Under the pieces are notes generated by a model. The model was given only the letters and a program-made list of their open reading frames with translations, did no database searches and was not told the origin of the DNA. Shown piece after piece: positions 35,080-43,218 of a stretch of 53,299 nucleotides of DNA. Origin of the DNA: JALHST01 sp038316335 (GTDB lineage: Bacteria > Bacteroidota > Bacteroidia > Flavobacteriales > Flavobacteriaceae); NCBI GenBank assembly GCA_038316335.1, contig JBBQAM010000027.1, positions 1 to 53,299 on the forward strand, given 5' to 3'. The stretch's first letter is position 1, and every line of letters starts with the position of its first letter. The translations under genes were made by a program, and so were the position numbers.

Positions 35080-35964
35080 CTAATCGAATAGGTTAGAGGA
35101 TAAATATCGGTCTCCTCGATCACATACGATTGAAACAATAACTCCCTTTTTCAAGCTTTTTGCCAATCGCAATGCTGCCGTAGCGGCACCACCACTGCTC
35201 ATTCCCGAGAAAATAGCTTCTTTGATTGCTAATTTTTTTGCCATTTCAGAAGCTTCAGTTTGACTGACTTCCATAATCGTGTCAACTTTAGAGGGGTCGA
35301 AAATCTTCGGCAAATAGGCTTCTGGCCATTTTCTGATTCCTGGGATGCTTGAACCATCGGTAGGCTGAACGCCCACAATCTGAATGTCGGGGTTTTTTTC
35401 CTTTAAAAAAGTGGAAGTTCCCATGATTGTACCGGTCGTGCCCATGGAAGAAACAAAATGTGTTATTTTTCCATTGGTATCTTTCCAAATTTCTGGCCCA
35501 GTGGTTTTATAGTGCGCTTTCCAATTATCGGTATTACCAAATTGGTCGATCATAAGATACCCTTCATTTTGAACTTTCGCTTCGGCATAATCCCTTGCAC
35601 CTTCAATACCTACTTCGGAGGCTGTCAAGGTTACAGTAGCCCCATAGGCTCGCATTGTTTGAACACGTTCCTTGGTCGAATTTTCGGGCATGACCAACTC
35701 AATATTTAACCCATAGATGCCGGCGATCATGGCCAATGCAATACCAGTATTACCACTGGTGGCTTCAATTAGTTTCGAATTTTTATCAAAATCACCTCTC
35801 TCAAGACCACTTTTTAGCATATTATAGGCCGCACGATCTTTAACACTTCCACCTGGGTTATGCCCTTCCATTTTAAAAAGCAAGCGCACATTCTGATTTT
35901 CATTGAGTACACGGCATTCGACCAAGGGTGTATTGCCAATCAAGTCGAGTATATTATAGGCCAT
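35080..35964 (-). CDS. cysM: Cysteine synthase B (O-acetylserine sulfhydrylase)
   Basis: This PLP enzyme makes cysteine from O-acetylserine and sulfide or thiosulfate. The 294 residues include the PLP lysine K42 in NPGGSVKDRAAYNML, the substrate-binding ATSGNTGIALA, the phosphate-binding GTTGTIMGT loop and GMSSGGAATAALR near the C-terminus. It is slightly short compared with enterobacterial CysM but complete. Its start overlaps the end of cysE by 11 bases, so the two successive enzymes of cysteine synthesis are translationally coupled. Confidence 0.94.
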   Translation of the reverse strand: MAYNILDLIGNTPLVECRVLNENQNVRLLFKMEGHNPGGSVKDRAAYNMLKSGLERGDFDKNSKLIEATSGNTGIALAMIAGIYGLNIELVMPENSTKERVQTMRAYGATVTLTASEVGIEGARDYAEAKVQNEGYLMIDQFGNTDNWKAHYKTTGPEIWKDTNGKITHFVSSMGTTGTIMGTSTFLKEKNPDIQIVGVQPTDGSSIPGIRKWPEAYLPKIFDPSKVDTIMEVSQTEASEMAKKLAIKEAIFSGMSSGGAATAALRLAKSLKKGVIVSIVCDRGDRYLSSNLFD

Positions 35965-36748
35965 TAGGTTGTGTTTTGATCTTTATTTCCGGCATATGAA
36001 AAACGGTCGTATAAGGCGGCACTGAAGCGGTAAGCCACGCATTTCCGCCAATGATGCTATTAGCCCCAATAATAGTCTCCCCTCCCAAGATGGTAGCGTT
36101 TGCATATATGGTAACATTATCCTCGATAGTCGGATGTCGTTTTGTTTTCTGAAGACTTTTGGCAACATAAAGCGCGCCAAGGGTGACGCCTTGGTAGATT
36201 TTGACATTGTCCTTTATAATAGCTGTTTCGCCGATAACAACCCCAGTGGCATGATCGATAAAAAATGATTTCCCGATTTGCGCCCCTGGATTAATATCTA
36301 CCCCAGTCTGGCGATGGGCATATTCGGTCATCAAGCGAGGAACCAATGGGAACCCATTCCTATAGAGTTCATGGGCCAAACGATAAATTGCGATGGCATA
36401 GAAACCGGGATAGGCCATGTACACTTCCTCGATTGACAATGAGGCAGGATCACACTTCAAAATAGCCTCTGCGTCTAAATTAAGGCTTTCTAAGACCTGA
36501 GGCAATTTAACAACGTAATTGTCCCACACCTTTTGGCAGGGTTTTTCAACTTCCCAACAAGCAAGATTGACCAGTACCTCGAATTCTTTTTCAAGAACGC
36601 TTAGGTTCTCTTCAACCGGGGTATCAATATCGAATAAGGTATAGAATAGAAGATCCGTAAATTCCTCGGTTTTTTCTTTCAGTGCATACCGAAGATTAGG
36701 TTGTTTCTTGTGCTCGATTATTTTTTGAACAATGGCCGATATATCCAT
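35954..36748 (-). CDS. cysE: Serine O-acetyltransferase
   Basis: The 264-residue protein is a serine acetyltransferase of the SatA/EpsC type. It has an N-terminal helical domain and a left-handed beta-helix with MTEYAHRQTGVDINPGAQIG, the catalytic-histidine segment FFIDHATGVVIGETAIIKDN, VTLGAL and KTKRHPTIEDNVTIYANATILGG. It activates serine with acetyl-CoA to give the substrate of CysM encoded immediately downstream. Regulation by cysteine feedback is usual but not visible here. Confidence 0.94.
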   Translation of the reverse strand: MDISAIVQKIIEHKKQPNLRYALKEKTEEFTDLLFYTLFDIDTPVEENLSVLEKEFEVLVNLACWEVEKPCQKVWDNYVVKLPQVLESLNLDAEAILKCDPASLSIEEVYMAYPGFYAIAIYRLAHELYRNGFPLVPRLMTEYAHRQTGVDINPGAQIGKSFFIDHATGVVIGETAIIKDNVKIYQGVTLGALYVAKSLQKTKRHPTIEDNVTIYANATILGGETIIGANSIIGGNAWLTASVPPYTTVFHMPEIKIKTQPNGL

Positions 36749-36772
36749 AAATTGGTTTCTGCAGCTTCAAAA

Positions 36773-36812
36773 TTAACCATTATTTTAAGAGCGATTTATG
36801 GCAAATGGTTAA
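36773..36812. repeat. Inverted repeat TTAACCATT...AATGGTTAA in a divergent promoter region
   Basis: Perfect 9-base arms at 36773-36781 and 36804-36812, with 22 bases between them, lie in the 94-base spacer between the divergent cysE and DUF2461 genes. The arm centres are 31 bases apart, close to three helical turns, which would suit a dimeric regulator. No regulator is assigned. Confidence 0.4.
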
Positions 36813-36842
36813 CTTTAGCTTAATTAACAACTTCTAGGTCGT

Positions 36843-37523
36843 ATGTTACATCCTATATTTACGAAAGGTACACTACAATTTCTATCAGATCTTGAAAAAA
36901 ATAATACCCGGGAATGGTTTGAAGATCACAAGACACAGTTCAAAGGTCATGAAAAAGAGGTCAAAAACTTTTTGAGCGATTTGAAGGAACATTTAAGCGT
37001 GCATGATGAAGTCGAAAAAATGAAACTTTTCCGCATTTATAGGGACGTACGTTTTTCGAATGATAAGACACCTTATAAATCCCATCTGGCGGGTTCATTT
37101 TCCAGGGCAGGGGCCAAGTTACGTGGAGGATATTATGTGCATCTGAAACCAGGTGGAAGTTTTATTGCAGCAGGATTTTGGGAACCGAACAAAGATGATT
37201 TATTGCGCATTCGAAAAGAGCTTGAACTTGATGCGAGCGATTTTAGAAAAATCATCAACAATGCATCCTTTAAAAAAGTATGGGGCGATTTGGTTGGGGA
37301 CGAAGTAAAGACGGCACCTAAAGGCTTTGATCGGCAGCATCCTGACATTGATTTGATAAAACGCAAACAGTTTATCTTTGTTCGCAATTTTTCGGACCAG
37401 GAAATACTTTCAAATGATTTTGTAAAAACTATTGATGATTCATTTAAAGCCATTCGGCCCTATTTCGATCTGATGAGCTTGATTCTTACCACAGACTTAA
37501 ATGGGGAATCGTTATTGAACTAA
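36843..37523 (+). CDS. DUF2461 (TIGR02453) family protein
   Basis: The 226-residue protein matches the DUF2461/TIGR02453 family: FLSDLEKNNTREWFEDHK near the N-terminus, KLFRIYRDVRFSNDKTPYKSHLAGSF, then YYVHLKPGGSFIAAGFWEP and the KRKQFIFVRNFSDQEI segment. The family is widespread in bacteria and fungi and has no established biochemical function. Its last codons overlap by 12 bases the end of the convergent gene on the other strand. Confidence 0.9.
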   Translation: MLHPIFTKGTLQFLSDLEKNNTREWFEDHKTQFKGHEKEVKNFLSDLKEHLSVHDEVEKMKLFRIYRDVRFSNDKTPYKSHLAGSFSRAGAKLRGGYYVHLKPGGSFIAAGFWEPNKDDLLRIRKELELDASDFRKIINNASFKKVWGDLVGDEVKTAPKGFDRQHPDIDLIKRKQFIFVRNFSDQEILSNDFVKTIDDSFKAIRPYFDLMSLILTTDLNGESLLN

Positions 37524-37919
37524 GGAATGATCAAAAAGTTGAATTTGATCCTTGTATCGAGCGATGACCATATTCATCATTCGCTTGTTCAGGGATGATG
37601 ATCCTTGCATATAGCGCTCATATTCCTCCACGGTAAATAGGCCGATAATCATTCCTTTCAAGGAGTTGCGGAACTTAATGTCCCGCTGTACCGCATTCTC
37701 GATATAGCTTAGTCTTTTTTCCAATGACAATTCATAGAAATGATTCTTGTGCTTACCGATGTAGTTGTGAAGCGCTGCTACCAATAACGGATTTTGAAAT
37801 TTTATGATCGGTCGTAAGGTCAGATTTTGAAATCGCTCTTCGGAACAGGTCGAAGTGCTGATGGCTGCCGATAAAACTTGTGGGCGAATTTGTAGGAGTT
37901 TTGGGGAACGGTCGCTCAT
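37512..37919 (-). CDS. Small conserved protein often mislabelled glyoxalase
   Basis: The 135-residue protein is mostly alpha-helical with no membrane segment. It contains EERFQNLTLRPIIKFQNPLL, YIGKHKNHFYELSLEKRLSYIENA and RNSLKGMIIGLFTVEEYERY. I recognise the pattern as a flavobacterial family, sometimes annotated glyoxalase without any glyoxalase motif being visible; no metal-ligand pattern of that fold is seen here. Function unknown. It converges with, and slightly overlaps, the DUF2461 gene. Confidence 0.75.
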   Translation of the reverse strand: MSDRSPKLLQIRPQVLSAAISTSTCSEERFQNLTLRPIIKFQNPLLVAALHNYIGKHKNHFYELSLEKRLSYIENAVQRDIKFRNSLKGMIIGLFTVEEYERYMQGSSSLNKRMMNMVIARYKDQIQLFDHSLVQ

Positions 37920-38177
37920 GGTATGGAGTTTTTATAAATTTAGCAGATAATCAGGCGTCAAATAGTATAATACGTTATAGTTTTTAACGGGGTTATAAAC
38001 AACGTTGCCTATCAAGATGATTCTGGAAAGCATCGGTAAATGGAAGTCCCGATTAATTTTGGAAGATCTTGGTATATTTCAGGAAACCAATTAAGAGGCT
38101 TACCGATTACTCTGTGGGAACTGAACAAGGTGGAAGAATGTTGCGATTGAAGCCTTATATATTACATATGTTCAATC

Positions 38178-40847
38178 TTAAAACCGATAGGTCATAGCCA
38201 AAAGAAGGTATCGGGGAATAAGCCGATATGAAGATTGAAGATATCCTGTATCGGAAATATCAAGGATTCCAAAGTTAATCGTATTCCAAAGATTCACAAT
38301 ATCTAATGATAAGGCTGTTTTATTTGGTTTTATTTGATATTTCGCCCGAAGATCTGAAAAGTAAAAGAGGGCGCCATTAGTAGATTTCCCAAAGGAATAA
38401 CGCTCATTTTTAAGTTGCAACAACAATTTTTCGGACGCCTTTACATCAATATCGAGAAAAGTCACAGTGTGTTGGTTTTGGTTTCTTTCAGGGGCCACAA
38501 CTACGGTAAAGTTCTGTGTATGCCCTAAATGAAAGTTGATTGCATGGGGAAATATCGACCTAAGTTCAAAACCAAAATCGTACGTACGAACTAAAATATC
38601 GCGCAGACTTGTAGCGTTGACCAGATTCTGATAGAAATTATCGGTATACGTACCTTTGAGTTTCACATTTGTGGAAAGGGCTTCAAGAAAGCGATCCATT
38701 GAAAGATTCATTGAATAATATTTCCGTCCTTTTAAATATTCAGGTTCAGTTACTACATATTTCTGACGCGTGAACGAATTGCTACCAAGGTAGGTGTTGT
38801 CCTTGTTGTAGATAAGGGTGCCATTTAATAAAAATGAATCCTGCCAATCCCCAAAAAAGTAACTTGCAAGAAAAAAATTTCCTCTAAATTGTTGAAAGGA
38901 CCCTATCCCTTTTTGAAAAAATCGATAATTCGTAAGAATGTACCCATCGTAGATGTCTTCAAGAGCGGTATTCTTCAAGCCATATTTATAGGATGCCAAG
39001 AACTTATTATCCTTGTTAATTTGCCATGAAATCCCGAGTCCGGGAACAAGACTAAAGTGGGATTCTTTGATTTTCTTATCGAGCTCATATTCTGTAATAT
39101 ACTGGTGAGCTTCAAGACTAATTCCCAAAGAAAAATTGCCAATGTATTTTTTGTAATTCGTTTTGATATAAACATCTCCCAAATCGAAATTAAAATTATT
39201 CTGGTATTCGGCTCCTGCATCTATTATGGTCCTTGTAGAATTCAAATGAAGTCTGCTCCGCAATTTAGAACCCTGATAGGTATACCCTGTTCTAATTTCC
39301 AAATTAGAATGGGCCCCCTTTGAAAAAAACGCGCCTTCCACACCAAAGTAACTAGTTGTTGCGTGGCTGTTTTCGGTTACACTTTGAATCGAATCAATTG
39401 TAGGGAATAATTCTTGATAAATGAAGTCGTCGAATGAATAGTCCTGTGGCTTAGAATCATAAATATAGCGGGTGGTTATTTGATAGGCTGACCGGACATT
39501 TATTCTGGAGGTATACGTAATTCGATGGTCGGTGTTTTTGCTAATTTCGGTCAGGGATGGGGTGAATTTAATCGTATTAAAATCCAAGGCGCTCGTATAA
39601 CGAAATCTTCCCAAATTTAATTTACCAACGTATTCTAGCTGGTTATTTTGATTAACTTGGTAATTGGCCTGTATTTTTGACATGGAAATAAGGCCGGTTT
39701 TGCGAAGGGAATGCCGTTCAGAATTTAAAAAACTGAGATCGGCAACATTAAAAAATTCCGTTTGATTTCTGGAATAATCGTTTTCATCGGAAGTAAAAAC
39801 ATACATCCCCTTGATCTTTAATTTTTCGATAGGATTGAAAATCCCATTGATGGATGCCAGTTCAGCTCCATTGAAATTAAACCGACTGCTTTCCATAGAG
39901 GGTGGATTAATGGTCATGCTCATTATTTTGGGTGCGCCTGTCCCATCGCCTATATAGCTATTGCCTGTTAAATATTCTGGATAAAGTAGCTGAAAAATAT
40001 CGCCTGTGGCATCATTGCCAATCGTATTCATATTCCCAAATACATAATATTTTGTTTTTTTCTTGATAGCAATACCATTCAGTTTGTTCTCATAAACATT
40101 TTTGAGGCCATAACCCAACTCAATGTTTCCGAATAGGGTGCTTTTAACTTCTTCCTTTAGTACGATATTTAGAGCGATATCCTCGCTATCTTCAATGTTT
40201 TTAAGCAATGGATTATCTGAAAAATGTTGCAGTATCTCAACCTTATCGATAACTCCCGCGTTTAAATTTTTGGTTAAGAGTTTGTAGCCTTTTTCAAAAA
40301 GGTCGTCACCTTCGATCATAACTTTTTCAATGTTCCTACCTTCGATTTTCACAGTGCCGTCTGCGGTAACTTCAATGCCTGGTAGTTTTTTCAGGATGTC
40401 TTCGGCTACTTCTTCAGATCCATTTATGAAAGATTCGACTCTTATAATGACGGTGTCCTTTTTTACAACTATTGGCAAGTGTGCATTTACTACGACTTCA
40501 TCCAATTGCTGGGATGTTTCAATTAAAACGATGTCTTTAGTCGCGGTTGAATGTAGGTTTGTACTATCGATATTGATTCGGGCACTGAACTTACTATACG
40601 CAAGACTATACGCGTTTAAAACATAGTCGCCAACTTTCTTGACCTCAAGCTGATAATAGCCAGTATCATCGGTATAGGTATAATTGATTATCGAATTGCC
40701 TTCCCCCGTAGACAAAAATACGTTTACTGAAGGAATCGGAGTATTCGTCGTGTCAGTTACATGACCAGAAAGTATCGTCTGTGAACATACTTGTGTCGTG
40801 TAGGTTGTAAGAAAAAGAAACAAACAAAATAATTTAATGAAGCCCAT
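38178..40847 (-). CDS. Outer-membrane beta-barrel protein with CarboxypepD-like and plug domains (TonB-receptor-like)
   Basis: The 889-residue protein has a signal peptide (GFIKLFCLFLFLTTYTTQVCS), an N-terminal carboxypeptidase-regulatory-like beta-sandwich (TILSGHVTDTTNTPIPSVNV to about residue 100), a plug-like domain (about 110-235, with AEDILKKLPGIEVTADGTVK and GRNIEKVMIEGDDLFEKGY) and a long C-terminal beta-barrel of alternating hydrophobic strands ending in YRF, the usual aromatic last residue. This is the layout of TonB-dependent-receptor-like proteins that accompany GLPGLI proteins. The ligand is unknown. The gene starts six bases after the GLPGLI stop. Confidence 0.87.
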   Translation of the reverse strand: MGFIKLFCLFLFLTTYTTQVCSQTILSGHVTDTTNTPIPSVNVFLSTGEGNSIINYTYTDDTGYYQLEVKKVGDYVLNAYSLAYSKFSARINIDSTNLHSTATKDIVLIETSQQLDEVVVNAHLPIVVKKDTVIIRVESFINGSEEVAEDILKKLPGIEVTADGTVKIEGRNIEKVMIEGDDLFEKGYKLLTKNLNAGVIDKVEILQHFSDNPLLKNIEDSEDIALNIVLKEEVKSTLFGNIELGYGLKNVYENKLNGIAIKKKTKYYVFGNMNTIGNDATGDIFQLLYPEYLTGNSYIGDGTGAPKIMSMTINPPSMESSRFNFNGAELASINGIFNPIEKLKIKGMYVFTSDENDYSRNQTEFFNVADLSFLNSERHSLRKTGLISMSKIQANYQVNQNNQLEYVGKLNLGRFRYTSALDFNTIKFTPSLTEISKNTDHRITYTSRINVRSAYQITTRYIYDSKPQDYSFDDFIYQELFPTIDSIQSVTENSHATTSYFGVEGAFFSKGAHSNLEIRTGYTYQGSKLRSRLHLNSTRTIIDAGAEYQNNFNFDLGDVYIKTNYKKYIGNFSLGISLEAHQYITEYELDKKIKESHFSLVPGLGISWQINKDNKFLASYKYGLKNTALEDIYDGYILTNYRFFQKGIGSFQQFRGNFFLASYFFGDWQDSFLLNGTLIYNKDNTYLGSNSFTRQKYVVTEPEYLKGRKYYSMNLSMDRFLEALSTNVKLKGTYTDNFYQNLVNATSLRDILVRTYDFGFELRSIFPHAINFHLGHTQNFTVVVAPERNQNQHTVTFLDIDVKASEKLLLQLKNERYSFGKSTNGALFYFSDLRAKYQIKPNKTALSLDIVNLWNTINFGILDISDTGYLQSSYRLIPRYLLLAMTYRF

Positions 40848-40853
40848 ATCCGC

Positions 40854-41606
40854 TTAATATTCCACGAACTCCCTTTCGATGAAATTCTCGGTTTTGCCAT
40901 CTACACTAATACTGGTGCCCCGTGGTAGTTTTGACACTATTTTTTTTATCAACTCGTCGGCGAGTTTGTGTTGATTTTCGACAAACTCCTTAAGGGTAAT
41001 CGATTGTCCGGAATCGAAAATAGCTTCCCGGTCAGGAACTACATCATTGGATATTCGTATTGATTTGAAGAATATTTCTAGTATGTTATCAGCCTCATGA
41101 ACTTCCAATATCATTCCCGGTAACCCATTTAATTTCCATGGACCTATTGCACTGGGTATTTGTGGGGAGTACCAGACCGTATAATTTCTTCCACGAAAAT
41201 TGCAGATTGCCTTGTTGGCCAAAAATTTCCCAATATTTTTTTGTTCTTGGAGTAGCTCCCATTTAATTTCCGGCCGTATCTCCTTTAAAATAATGACATC
41301 CTTTAGTCGTAGACTTCTTGTAAATAGACTATCTGACTTGTAGTCAACCTTGTTTAAGGTGCCGATACTGTCTGTGATATCAATGTAAAATTTTGTATTT
41401 CCGAAATCATCAACTTCACTCGAAGACTTATTTTCGGTATCATTCCAATGATAGTATGAAATACCATTGATAAATTCGAGTCGGGAAACAAAATGTTTTG
41501 GTTGGTCCAGATTGAGGACCATATCATATTCGGCAATTAACGAGGTATTTTGTGAAATCGCTATTTGCGCATGTATCAATAAACATATTCGTATAAATCG
41601 TTTCAT
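40854..41606 (-). CDS. GLPGLI-family secreted protein
   Basis: The 250-residue protein starts with a signal peptide (MKRFIRICLLIHAQIAISQ). It carries the family-defining motif as GLPGMI at residues 161-166, preceded by the expected CNFRGRNYTVWYSPQIP and IGPWKLN segments. GLPGLI (TIGR01200) proteins are Bacteroidetes-specific, have no known activity, and typically sit next to an outer-membrane beta-barrel protein, as here. A terminator-like hairpin lies just upstream of the start codon, which may lower its expression relative to the three small secreted genes before it. Confidence 0.9.
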   Translation of the reverse strand: MKRFIRICLLIHAQIAISQNTSLIAEYDMVLNLDQPKHFVSRLEFINGISYYHWNDTENKSSSEVDDFGNTKFYIDITDSIGTLNKVDYKSDSLFTRSLRLKDVIILKEIRPEIKWELLQEQKNIGKFLANKAICNFRGRNYTVWYSPQIPSAIGPWKLNGLPGMILEVHEADNILEIFFKSIRISNDVVPDREAIFDSGQSITLKEFVENQHKLADELIKKIVSKLPRGTSISVDGKTENFIEREFVEY

Positions 41607-41617
41607 ATTCTTAAGTT

Positions 41618-41645
41618 AAAATAGCACCTCTTAAAAAAGAGGTGC
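41618..41645 (-). terminator. Terminator-like hairpin between the small secreted genes and the GLPGLI gene
   Basis: GCACCTCTT and AAGAGGTGC (41624-41632 and 41637-41645) form a perfect 9-base-pair stem with a 4-base loop. On the minus strand it is followed by TATTTTAAC, a weak U-rich tract. It sits 80 bases after the third small secreted gene and 18 bases before the GLPGLI ATG, so it may act as a partial terminator or mRNA-stabilising hairpin. Confidence 0.6.
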
Positions 41646-41724
41646 CATTGAGGATTAACACTTAACACTACAATAAAATCTTAAATAGGGTTTTCTGATT
41701 TAATATTTCAAAGGTTCTCGCAGA

Positions 41725-42051
41725 TTACTTAACGCCCTTCATGAAGCCCTTGACTGCCTGTGCAAGGCCTTCTCCCGCCTTATAACAGGTCTCTGCGGTG
41801 ATACTTAATTTGAGTGCAATACCATTGTAACTTATTTCCGCACTAAGCGTACAATTCGCAACGGAATAATTCGATATGGTAAGCGTGTTAATAATGCCAT
41901 CTTCAAGAAGTTGAACAATTTCTGGATGCATTTCCTCCGTGGTAATTGTTGTTATTTTTTGAATTGCTGGAAACGGAAATTCAAAGCTCCTGGCATGCAT
42001 GTTGCCAATAAAGGCAAGGCTTAAGACTAAAATCACTATTTTTATTTTCAT
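41725..42051 (-). CDS. Small secreted Cys-pair protein, copy 3
   Basis: The 108-residue protein has a signal peptide (MKIKIVILVLSLAFIGNMHA). Its mature part ends in a conserved block: a cysteine, an alternating hydrophobic segment (LSAEISYNGIALKLSITAET), a second cysteine 22 residues later, then a 19-residue amphipathic helix (AGEGLAQAVKGFMKGVK). The same block occurs in the two genes just upstream. The likely fold is a beta-hairpin closed by a disulphide, followed by a helix; this is inference from pattern. No known family is recognised. It is the last of three tandem copies before the GLPGLI gene. Confidence 0.75.
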   Translation of the reverse strand: MKIKIVILVLSLAFIGNMHARSFEFPFPAIQKITTITTEEMHPEIVQLLEDGIINTLTISNYSVANCTLSAEISYNGIALKLSITAETCYKAGEGLAQAVKGFMKGVK

Positions 42052-42117
42052 TTTTTTACTATTTAAAAGTTATACTCAATTTTTGAAAGACCCTAGGTAG
42101 CTATATTGTCTTAATAC

Positions 42118-42438
42118 TTAGTAAATCCCCTTAATAAAGCCTTTAACGGCGTTTGAAATACCGGTGTTGGCCTCTTCGCACGTCCTGGCCGTGATACTTA
42201 GTCCAAAACCAAATATACCCGACTCTGTGAGGATGTAAATTTTTATTGATCGGGTACATGTATACTTCTTGATACCAGGATCTTTAAGCAATTCAAGGGT
42301 TCGAAAGCCATTAAACGACTGACTATTTGGTGCGTTCGAATTACCATAAATCGGTACCCTATTCTCATGGTTACCTAGAGCATGATTGCTGCTAAGGACC
42401 ACCATCATCAAAACTAGAATTAGAAGTCGATGTGTCAT
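42118..42438 (-). CDS. Small secreted Cys-pair protein, copy 2
   Basis: The 106-residue protein carries a signal peptide (HRLLILVLMMVVLSSNHALG). Its C-terminal block has C-x25-C spanning TRSIKIYILTESGIFGFGLS, then a 19-residue tail with NAVKGFIKGIY. It is most similar to copy 3: both have LSITA before the second cysteine and AVKGF-I/M-KG at the end. The N-terminal mature part is unrelated between copies, so selection seems to hold the C-terminal block. Copy 1 ends six bases upstream, so they share a transcript. The function is unknown. Confidence 0.75.
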   Translation of the reverse strand: MTHRLLILVLMMVVLSSNHALGNHENRVPIYGNSNAPNSQSFNGFRTLELLKDPGIKKYTCTRSIKIYILTESGIFGFGLSITARTCEEANTGISNAVKGFIKGIY

Positions 42439-42444
42439 GGTACA

Positions 42445-42756
42445 TTAATTGAAAAGGGCCCTTAGCGCTTGAATAGCATCTCGCATGGCTCCCGCAAGGC
42501 TTGAATTACAGGCGCCATAAACGGTAAGGGTCGCGGTGAAACTCCCATTTGCAGTATGTACACGTCCGGAAGCAGTAACCGAACACTTTTCGATAGCTGC
42601 TTGGATATTCTCCATGTCAAGAACCTTGAAACGTAGCTTGCTATTTTCAATTACCTCCGATAATTCCGGAGCGTATACCATCCCTTTATGAAAAGGATCA
42701 TGCGCATTAGCCAATGTTGAACTGACTAGGAATAGTAGAATACATATGTTTTTCAT
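42445..42756 (-). CDS. Small secreted Cys-pair protein, copy 1
   Basis: The 103-residue protein begins with a signal peptide (MKNICILLFLVSSTLANA). It shares with copies 2 and 3 two cysteines spaced by 24 residues (SVTASGRVHTANGSFTATLT between them), ending in a 20-residue helical tail (AGAMRDAIQALRALFN). It is the most divergent of the three. It is first in the apparent operon of copy 1, copy 2, copy 3, GLPGLI, beta-barrel. Its upstream region contains a strong inverted repeat. No homologous family is recognised. Confidence 0.72.
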   Translation of the reverse strand: MKNICILLFLVSSTLANAHDPFHKGMVYAPELSEVIENSKLRFKVLDMENIQAAIEKCSVTASGRVHTANGSFTATLTVYGACNSSLAGAMRDAIQALRALFN

Positions 42757-43176
42757 AGTGTATGAATTTTAGATTACTTACTCTTTTTCAATAGGCTTTT
42801 CAGTGTACGCCTTGCATTGGCAAATCTTCAAATAGTGCACTCTGATAATTTACAAGAGCGAATATATTGGCGTACCCTGCATGAAGCATGCAGTACCTAT
42901 TTTTATTGATTTTTAAATGGAATTAGAGCATGGCAGGGAATCGTATGTGCTCTTTCGTAGGACAGTAAAAGCAAGTATCTTGTATTTGGCAAACCAAAAG
43001 TGCGAATGGGAATAACTTTTAAAGCTTACTTATGAGTGATTCGGATTAGATGCCACCATCGAGCTGATGAATCATATTGAAGGAAGAAGAAGGAAACAAC
43101 TTCTTTTGAGCAAGTTTTCCCATGGGTACTATTTTCAAATTTCCGGAATGCGATGAATAAATTGAGGGAAAATAAA
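42757..43176. other. Spacer upstream of the secreted-protein operon
   Basis: This 420-base stretch holds no convincing gene; a 72-codon frame overlapping the end of the BNR gene has no family features. It must carry the promoter of the small secreted operon on the minus strand. It contains one clear element, a stem-loop at 42872-42896, and is bounded by the terminator of the BNR gene. Confidence 0.6.
42872..42896. repeat. Inverted repeat CTGCATG-AAG-CATGCAG with outer GTA/TAC pairs
   Basis: A perfect 7-base-pair stem with a 3-base loop is extended by three further pairs across a CC bulge. It lies about 116 bases before the start of the first small secreted protein gene. It may be an operator or, on the plus strand, a weak terminator, as TATTTTTATT follows. 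Confidence 0.5.
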
Positions 43177-43206
43177 AAGCCATCGTCTTGGACGATGGCT
43201 TTTTTC
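43177..43206. terminator. Terminator after the BNR-repeat gene
   Basis: The 11-base-pair stem AAGCCATCGTC / GACGATGGCTT with a 3-base loop is flanked by A- and T-tracts. It lies just past the stop of the BNR-repeat gene on the minus strand and could also serve plus-strand transcripts. Confidence 0.88.
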
Positions 43207-43218
43207 TTGAAGAGGATC

